NCBI GenBank assembly: GCA_031294825.1
Contig: JAUMPM010000042.1
Coordinates: forward strand, 1 to 18,299
Length of the DNA stretch: 18,299 nt
Direction of reading: 5' to 3'
Source: Collinsella sp.
GTDB lineage: Bacteria; Actinomycetota; Coriobacteriia; Coriobacteriales; Coriobacteriaceae
A program made the position numbers and the translations under genes. Below, one piece after another: positions 13,731 to 18,299 of the stretch. Below the pieces are notes generated by a model. It saw nothing but the letters and a program-made list of their open reading frames with translations. It did not search any database and was not told where the DNA came from. The number at the start of each line of letters is the position of its first letter. Position 1 is the stretch's first letter.

Positions 13731-14573
13731 TTACGCGATGGTTGCGGTGTAGGAGGCGACGTCCTCGTAGGAATCGGTCAGATAGGCGTCGATGCCGATG
13801 GTCGTGTTGACCAGGTCGTCAAGGCTGTCAAGCTCGCCGTTCGAGAACGTGAATTCCTCGGTGGCGTTGGTGCCGGGCATCAGGTGAGCCGAGAACCAGG
13901 GTTCCTTCATGGTGCCGTTGACGTTGGTCTTGCCGGAAGGAGCGTAGAAGGTCAGGTCCTTGTCGCTCTTGTTGGTGATGTTGACGACAAAGCCGATGTC
14001 GCCCCAGTCGTCCTTGAACTTCTCGGTGATGGTGATGGTGCACAGATCGTCATCGGCGACGGTGACGGCGGGGGAGATTTCGACGCTCTGGACATCGTCG
14101 TCTTCGACGGCCTCATCGATCTCCTCTTCCTTCTCGGCGTTCTCGCGATCCTTCTTTACCGTACCGGACAGATCCTTGTCGGACTTGGTGAAGATAAACT
14201 TGTCGCCGTCCACCTCCAGGACGAGCTTGTCGTCCTTGAGCTTCAGATCGTGCGATTCATCTTCGGCGGTGACGGTTGCGGTGGTGGCGTCCTTGGCCTC
14301 CCACTTAAGGTCGACAACCTCAAGGAACAGGTCGAGGGTGCCCGTGCCGTCCTCATCGAGGATCAGGATGCAGTTGACGCCCCACTCTTCGAGCATATCC
14401 ATGTACTCTTCGGTCAGCTCTTCGCCATCCAAGGTTCCACCCGAGTACTGCCAGCTGCCGACGAAGTTGGCCTTGGGGTCTTTGCCGCCGCCGCTGCAGC
14501 CCGTCAGGGCAAAGGCGAGCGCCAGGACGCATGTCAGGAATGCGAGCGCGGACTTTTTGAACGTTGTCTTCAT
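13731..14573 (-). CDS. Acidic secreted lipoprotein with two beta-rich domains
   Basis: The 280-residue protein begins with a lipoprotein signal peptide: KK near the start, a hydrophobic stretch and the lipobox LTGC with Cys at about 26. It should be anchored on the outer face of the membrane. Residues about 35-130 (FVGSWQYSGG through FIFTKSDKDLSGT) look like the lipocalin-like repeat domain common in Firmicutes and Coriobacteria lipoproteins. An acidic linker of mostly Asp and Glu follows (about 140-160). The C-terminal 110 residues resemble an immunoglobulin-like DUF4352/DUF5105-type domain, with GFVVNITNKSDKDLTFYAP. AAAGGAGG precedes the ATG. It lies 81 bases after the SPFH gene on the same strand and may be co-transcribed. 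Function unknown. Confidence 0.75.
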   Translation of the reverse strand: MKTTFKKSALAFLTCVLALAFALTGCSGGGKDPKANFVGSWQYSGGTLDGEELTEEYMDMLEEWGVNCILILDEDGTGTLDLFLEVVDLKWEAKDATTATVTAEDESHDLKLKDDKLVLEVDGDKFIFTKSDKDLSGTVKKDRENAEKEEEIDEAVEDDDVQSVEISPAVTVADDDLCTITITEKFKDDWGDIGFVVNITNKSDKDLTFYAPSGKTNVNGTMKEPWFSAHLMPGTNATEEFTFSNGELDSLDDLVNTTIGIDAYLTDSYEDVASYTATIA

Positions 14574-14612
14574 GGTGTCCTCCTTTATCGAACGAAACCC
14601 ATAGAAGCAAAT

Positions 14613-14635
14613 GCGGGGGTGGCGGACCTCCCCGC
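14613..14635 (-). terminator. Weak hairpin between SPFH and lipoprotein genes
   Basis: Read on the minus strand, GCGGGG and CCCCGC (14635-14630 and 14618-14613) form a six-base stem with a 12-base loop, followed by ATTTGCTTCT. A competing GGCGG/CCGCC pairing is possible. It could reduce read-through from the SPFH operon into the lipoprotein gene. Confidence 0.35.
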
Positions 14636-14654
14636 CAATTACCAGATAAAGGGG

Positions 14655-15896
14655 TTAGGGCCTGGGCGTTCCGCAGTTGCTGCAGAACTTGCCGCCGTTT
14701 TCGCTACCGCAGTTGGGGCAGAACCACTTGGCCGATGCCGGGGCGGGTGCGGGACTACCGCACTCGGAGCAGAACTTGCCGGTGTTGGTGGCACCGCAGC
14801 TGCAGGTCCACGTGCCGGCCGCGGGGGCAGCGGCAGGAGCCGGTGCCGGGGCGGGTGCCGGAGCCGGCTGTGGGGCGGCCTGCTGCTGTGCCTGGCCGGC
14901 GGCGAACAGCTGGCTGGCATTCATGCCGCCCATGCCACCTGCCATGCCCATGCCCATAAAGCCGGCCATCGCGCCGTTGGGGTTGGCGGCTGCTGCGCGC
15001 ATCGCATCGCTCTGGGCGCTGGCAATGTTGGCGGCTGCCATGGTGGGATCGCGCATGACCGCGGCCTTCTGCAGGTCCTTGATCATCTGCTCGTCTTCTT
15101 GCGAGGCGGCGATGGAGTTGACGCCAAAGCTCACGATCTCGACACCGCGCAGGTCACGCCAGTCGGCCGAGAGGACCTCGTTGAGCGCGCGGGCGAGCTC
15201 GGTGGTGTGGCCGGGGATGGCGCTGTAGCGGATGCCCATCTCCGAGATCTTGGCAAAGGCGGGTTGCAGAGCGGTGAGCAGCTCGGACTTAAGCTGGCTG
15301 TCGATCTTGTCGCGCGTATAGCTATCGGTCACGTTGCCGCATACGTTGGTGTAGAACAGCAGCGGGTTGGTGATGCGGTACGAATACTCGCCGTTGCAGC
15401 GCACGGAGATGTCAACGTCCAAGCCGATGTTGTTATCGACCACGCGGAAGGGCACGGGTGAGGCGGTGCCGTACTTGTTGCCGATGATCTCCTTGGTGTT
15501 GATGAAGTAGACGCGCTGATCCTTTCCCGCGTCGCCGCCAAAGGTAAAGCGGCTGCCGATATTGGCGAAGGTCTCCTTGATGGAATCGCCCAGGTTGCCG
15601 CTAAAGACGCTCGGCTCGCTGCCGGTATCGAAGACAAACTCACCGGGCTCCAGCGCGACTTCGATGATCTTGCCGTTTTGCACCACGAGCATGCCCTGGC
15701 CGTCGTTGACGGCGATGACCGAGCCGTTGGAGATGACGTTGTCCTCGCCGCGCGTGTTGGAGCTGCGGCCACCGGTGCGTTTGCTGCCCTTGCAGGCCAA
15801 GACGTCAGCAGGCATCGATTCGCAATAGATAAATTCCTTCCACTGGTCGGCCATGACGCCGCCGGCAGCTCCCAATCCAGCTTTCAAGAGTCCCAT
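14655..15896 (-). CDS. SPFH/Band 7 protein with C-terminal zinc ribbons (YdjI-like)
   Basis: The 413-residue protein belongs to the cytosolic, virion-core-like branch of the SPFH family. Residues 1-290 carry the SPFH part, including WKEFIYCESMPADVLACKG, ALEPGEFVFDTGSEPSVFSG, and GVEIVSFGVNSIAASQEDEQ at its end. A Met/Gly-rich stretch (about 306-324) and an Ala-Pro repeat linker follow. Two short zinc ribbons end the protein: CSCGATNTGKFCSECG and CPNCGSENGGKFCSNCG. No membrane segment is visible, so it is probably recruited by a partner. In Bacillus, YdjI with YdjG and YdjH brings the phage-shock protein YdjF/PspA to the membrane. Here a YdjG-like gene lies 48 bases upstream, but no PspA is in the window. 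AAGGAAG precedes the ATG. Confidence 0.87.
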   Translation of the reverse strand: MGLLKAGLGAAGGVMADQWKEFIYCESMPADVLACKGSKRTGGRSSNTRGEDNVISNGSVIAVNDGQGMLVVQNGKIIEVALEPGEFVFDTGSEPSVFSGNLGDSIKETFANIGSRFTFGGDAGKDQRVYFINTKEIIGNKYGTASPVPFRVVDNNIGLDVDISVRCNGEYSYRITNPLLFYTNVCGNVTDSYTRDKIDSQLKSELLTALQPAFAKISEMGIRYSAIPGHTTELARALNEVLSADWRDLRGVEIVSFGVNSIAASQEDEQMIKDLQKAAVMRDPTMAAANIASAQSDAMRAAAANPNGAMAGFMGMGMAGGMGGMNASQLFAAGQAQQQAAPQPAPAPAPAPAPAAAPAAGTWTCSCGATNTGKFCSECGSPAPAPASAKWFCPNCGSENGGKFCSNCGTPRP

Positions 15897-15944
15897 GGTA
15901 ATCTTCCTTTCTCGTCAAAGGCCGGGTGGTATTGGTTGGATTGC

Positions 15945-17267
15945 TTAGTCGTCCTTGTCGTCTTTCATGGCAACGGTGGTCTCGGTGTGGCTGAAGGTGT
16001 CGTGCTTCTCGGTCAGGTCGAGCTCGCCACAATACTCATCGGCATGGGTTGCTTCGTTGGCTGTCTTGAGCTGGCCTACCAGTAGCACGTCTCCGATAAT
16101 CACGATGATCAGCGGCGCGATGATGTTGATGAGGATGCCCTCGATATCAAAGGTGAGGTAATCCGGATCGAAGGCGTTCTCACCCATAAAGAGAATCTGG
16201 GAGAGGATAAATCCGATCACAAAGAACAGCACCGAGGCGATGGCGAGCTTGGGCTTGGAGCAGGGGAGCTCGCCGACCAAGCGGCCGGTCTGGCCGTTCA
16301 TGGCAAACAGGTAGCTCTTGCCGTTCCACGAGGTGGAGAGCATCCAGACGGGGAACAGGGCGTAGTCGCTGTCTTCCCAGGTGTAGTCGAGCTGCTTGCT
16401 TTCGACCGTGGCATCGTCGTATTCGTCGACGACGGTCTCGCGCAGGGCCGAGATCGTGCTTTCTTCCATGCGGCGCTCGGCGCGCGCCTTGCAGGTCTCG
16501 CAGTCCTCGTCGTAACGGTTGGCGATGTAGCCGGGCATATATGCGACCGAGAACGGACGCAGTGCGTCGTAGTCAAACGGCTCGATGGCGTCCATGTGGC
16601 CGTCGGGCATCTTGGATGATCCGTCGACGGGCACGCGCTTAAACGAGATATTGCCCTTGCGATAGGCATCGTAGTGGTCGGTGGTCGTGACGGTGCGGTC
16701 GGATTCCTCGGTCACGGTCTCGTTGGTCGCGTCAAAGTACACTTCGCCGTCAACGCGGGCGCCGTAGAGCCAGAACGGCACGTAGACACCTTGGACCTCG
16801 TCGATATGGTTGCCGGTGACAAAGCTCTTGGGCAGCAAGATCTTGCCCTTGTAGTGTTCCTTGAGTGCGGCCGTGACGTCATCGCGCCCGAGCTTAAACG
16901 GAATCACCAGGTCGGGCGAGAAGTCGCCAGAGAGCTGGCCGGGCGCCACGGCGGAGTTGCCGCAGTACGGGCAGGTGGTGACGGCGACGGTGCCGTCGGA
17001 CACGAGCTCGGCGCCGCACGACGAGCAGATGTAGCCGGCGTTTTGGGCCAGCTCCTGCACGGCATCGTCGACAGCAGGCTTGGGCGTTGCGGCTGCCGCA
17101 TCGGCTTTGGCATCTGCCTTGTCCTGGCGCTCGCGATAGAGGGCCTCGACTTCTTCGACTTCAAAACGAGAATCGCAGTAGTCGCAGACGAGCTTTTGCT
17201 CGGCACTGGCAAAGTGAAGGGGGCCGCCACACGCGGGGCATTGATAGTTGACGCTCTCGAAGGCCAT
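15945..17267 (-). CDS. Zinc-ribbon membrane protein, TFIIB-type ribbon (YdjG-like)
   Basis: The 440-residue protein starts with a zinc ribbon CPACGG...CDYC (10-31). An acidic/Ala-rich linker follows, then a second ribbon CSSCGAE...CPYCGN (about 81-102). The long middle domain contains IPFKLGRDD, YVPFWLYGARV and an inserted CETCKARAERR motif. Two hydrophobic segments near 338-360 and 377-398 come before a charged cytosolic tail ending KDDKDD. This architecture matches the YdjG/primosomal-helicase-like TFIIB zinc-ribbon proteins found beside SPFH genes. It is the probable membrane anchor for the SPFH partner. GAAAGGA precedes the ATG. The gene lies 24 bases after the DUF4428 gene and 48 bases before the SPFH gene, so the three form an operon. 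Confidence 0.82.
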   Translation of the reverse strand: MAFESVNYQCPACGGPLHFASAEQKLVCDYCDSRFEVEEVEALYRERQDKADAKADAAAATPKPAVDDAVQELAQNAGYICSSCGAELVSDGTVAVTTCPYCGNSAVAPGQLSGDFSPDLVIPFKLGRDDVTAALKEHYKGKILLPKSFVTGNHIDEVQGVYVPFWLYGARVDGEVYFDATNETVTEESDRTVTTTDHYDAYRKGNISFKRVPVDGSSKMPDGHMDAIEPFDYDALRPFSVAYMPGYIANRYDEDCETCKARAERRMEESTISALRETVVDEYDDATVESKQLDYTWEDSDYALFPVWMLSTSWNGKSYLFAMNGQTGRLVGELPCSKPKLAIASVLFFVIGFILSQILFMGENAFDPDYLTFDIEGILINIIAPLIIVIIGDVLLVGQLKTANEATHADEYCGELDLTEKHDTFSHTETTVAMKDDKDD

Positions 17268-17291
17268 GATTGGTCCTTTCGCTGCCGGAGG

Positions 17292-18029
17292 CTATGCGCC
17301 GATGGCGCCGCCGCAGTATTCGCAGCGCCCACTGGCATCGGGAATGGTGGTGGCTCCGCAGAAGGGGCAGGTCACCGCGGTCTTGGGGGCCTTGGCGGCC
17401 ACGACGCTGTCGCGCGTCTCCTGGCGCAGCTGCACCAGCGCATCGCGGACTTCGGTTGCCTGGCGCTTGGCCTCGCGATATTCGATGGAGCCGCGCTGAT
17501 CGATGGTGGAGTCGTTCACGCGCAGGTTGATCTCGGTAAAGTACGGCGTGTTGACGTGGATGGTCAGATTAAAGTCGTAATCCAGGTCGTAGCGCGGCGG
17601 GTTGTAGCTCTCGCGCTCGCCGTCCTTGGTCTCGCGGTAGATCTCGGTGCGCTGCTCGTCGATATCCATATCGCAGCCGAGTACCTGCGAGAACTCGATG
17701 ATGTCGGGATTGGCGTCGCGCCAGCGGCTCTGCGAAGTGATGATCAGCAGGCCCGCGTCCTCATCGAGCATAATATTGGTGCGCCCGGCAGAAAGCGTGC
17801 GCGTGGGGTTGAACGAAGACAGGCGCTCGGCGTTGGCCTCGCGGTAGGCGAGTTGCTCACGGATATCGTCCGCGGTGCTGGAGCGATAGCCGTGAAAGTA
17901 GGGGGAGAGCTTGCCGGCGCACTCTTTGCACAGGTAGCCTTCATTGATTTTTGTCTTACCTAGAAGTCCCAGCTCGGTACCGCAAATCGCGCACTCTTTC
18001 TTCTCGAACATCTTGTCAAAGAAGCCCAT
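17292..18029 (-). CDS. DUF4428-type zinc-ribbon protein
   Basis: The 245-residue cytosolic protein has an N-terminal four-Cys motif CAICGTELGLLGKTK...CKEC (about 13-37), typical of DUF4428. The middle region includes SAGRTNIMLDEDAGLLIITS and a YDLDYDFNLTIHVNTPYFTEI strand-rich stretch. The helical segment REAKRQATEVRDALVQLRQE leads to a C-terminal ribbon CPFCGATTIPDASGRCEYCGG. It is the first gene of the leftward operon with YdjG-like and SPFH-like genes, and all three end or begin in zinc ribbons, suggesting a shared complex. A good ribosome site (GGGAGG) precedes the ATG. No catalytic motif is visible and the function is unknown. Confidence 0.8.
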   Translation of the reverse strand: MGFFDKMFEKKECAICGTELGLLGKTKINEGYLCKECAGKLSPYFHGYRSSTADDIREQLAYREANAERLSSFNPTRTLSAGRTNIMLDEDAGLLIITSQSRWRDANPDIIEFSQVLGCDMDIDEQRTEIYRETKDGERESYNPPRYDLDYDFNLTIHVNTPYFTEINLRVNDSTIDQRGSIEYREAKRQATEVRDALVQLRQETRDSVVAAKAPKTAVTCPFCGATTIPDASGRCEYCGGAIGA

Positions 18030-18215
18030 GGCTGCCTCCCATCAACTGGTAGCGTGTGTCACTTTTGATGATGGGGGAGTGCGCGATCCTTCGCGATACC
18101 CAGACGGCTCAAGGAGTCTCCACAACTGGGACACATGGCCCATTTTTTGATTGGACGCCGGGGACACTCTTCGGCCACTCATTGGGTGTTCCTATAGTTT
18201 TGTCAACCGTCGGGG
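18030..18215. promoter_or_regulatory. Upstream region of the zinc-ribbon/SPFH operon and IS110 flank
   Basis: The promoter for the leftward operon should lie in the first 100 bases, but no good -35/-10 pair can be picked on the minus strand. From about 18185 the sequence GGTGTTCCTATAGTTTTGTCAA is typical of the non-coding end just past an IS110 transposase gene, so the element's edge probably lies near 18130-18190. Confidence 0.35.
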
Positions 18216-18299
18216 CTACTCCCGGTAGGGCACCCGGTCGCGCATCACGGCGTATATCGCCCTGAGCCGCTTCCTCGCGACGGCCTTGAGCGCCCGCCC
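18216..18299 (-). CDS. IS110-family transposase, C-terminal fragment (runs off the window)
   Basis: The minus-strand frame entering at 18299 gives 27 residues ending in AVARKRLRAIYAVMRDRVPYRE and a TAG stop. This is the usual C-terminus of IS110-type DEDD/serine transposases, which carry out insertion through a piggyback-like recombinase activity. Only the tail is visible, so the integrity of the element cannot be judged. The gene reads towards the zinc-ribbon operon, on the same strand. Confidence 0.75.
   Translation of the reverse strand, partial: GRALKAVARKRLRAIYAVMRDRVPYRE

Noticed and set aside
13725..15461. 578-codon open frame on the plus strand
   Set aside because: It is antisense to the lipoprotein and SPFH genes, both of which have strong family motifs and ribosome sites. 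The translation is low-complexity Gly/Val/Ala.
16674..17963. 429-codon open frame on the plus strand
   Set aside because: It spans the antisense of two zinc-ribbon genes and the gap between them, and no motif is visible.

Overview
The window looks like a chromosomal segment of a high-GC Gram-positive gut actinobacterium of class Coriobacteriia, most probably Collinsella. This rests on the G+C-rich coding style, strong Shine-Dalgarno sites, luxS together with a GH1 6-phospho-beta-glucosidase, DUF4867 and 7TM-type sensor proteins, and families of palindromic intergenic repeats. The genus is an inference from pattern recognition, not from a search.

Layout. The left edge (1-89) is the N-terminus of an IS3-like transposase, followed by about 530 bp without genes. 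That stretch holds an AT-rich 228-bp element bounded by imperfect inverted repeats, and a 16-bp perfect hairpin. A minus-strand OatA-type acyltransferase/SGNH protein (621-2837) diverges from a plus-strand ribokinase and nucleoside hydrolase pair (3025-4992), a ribonucleoside salvage operon. A 71-bp near-perfect hairpin separates that operon from luxS (5096-5584), which ends at a clear intrinsic terminator. A DUF4867 gene (5729-6373) follows, with its own promoter and an operator-like palindrome.

The 6374-8061 region is repeat-rich. A minus-strand AAA ATPase gene (6571-7677) lies between two copies of one segment: the 3' end of the DUF4867 gene, a TCGATCTGTAACA palindrome and a CCACAAAGG hairpin. 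The right copy carries only a frameshifted tail of DUF4867. This looks like a recombination or acquisition scar. A GH1 6-phospho-beta-glucosidase (8062-9492) follows, without a PTS gene in the window.

From 9625 to 13621 is a tightly coupled three-gene signalling operon: an 8-TM protein of the histidine-kinase 7TM class with no recognisable kinase core, then an intact NarL-type histidine kinase, then a LuxR/NarL response regulator. The last junctions are GTGA and ATGA overlaps. A perfect 15-bp terminator sits between this operon and a convergent minus-strand cluster. Transcribed leftward, that cluster encodes a DUF4428 zinc-ribbon protein, a YdjG-like zinc-ribbon membrane protein, a YdjI-like SPFH protein with zinc ribbons, and an acidic lipoprotein. 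It resembles the membrane-stress ydjGHI module of Bacillus. The right edge (18216-18299) is the C-terminus of an IS110-type transposase, so the window ends in insertion sequences on both sides.
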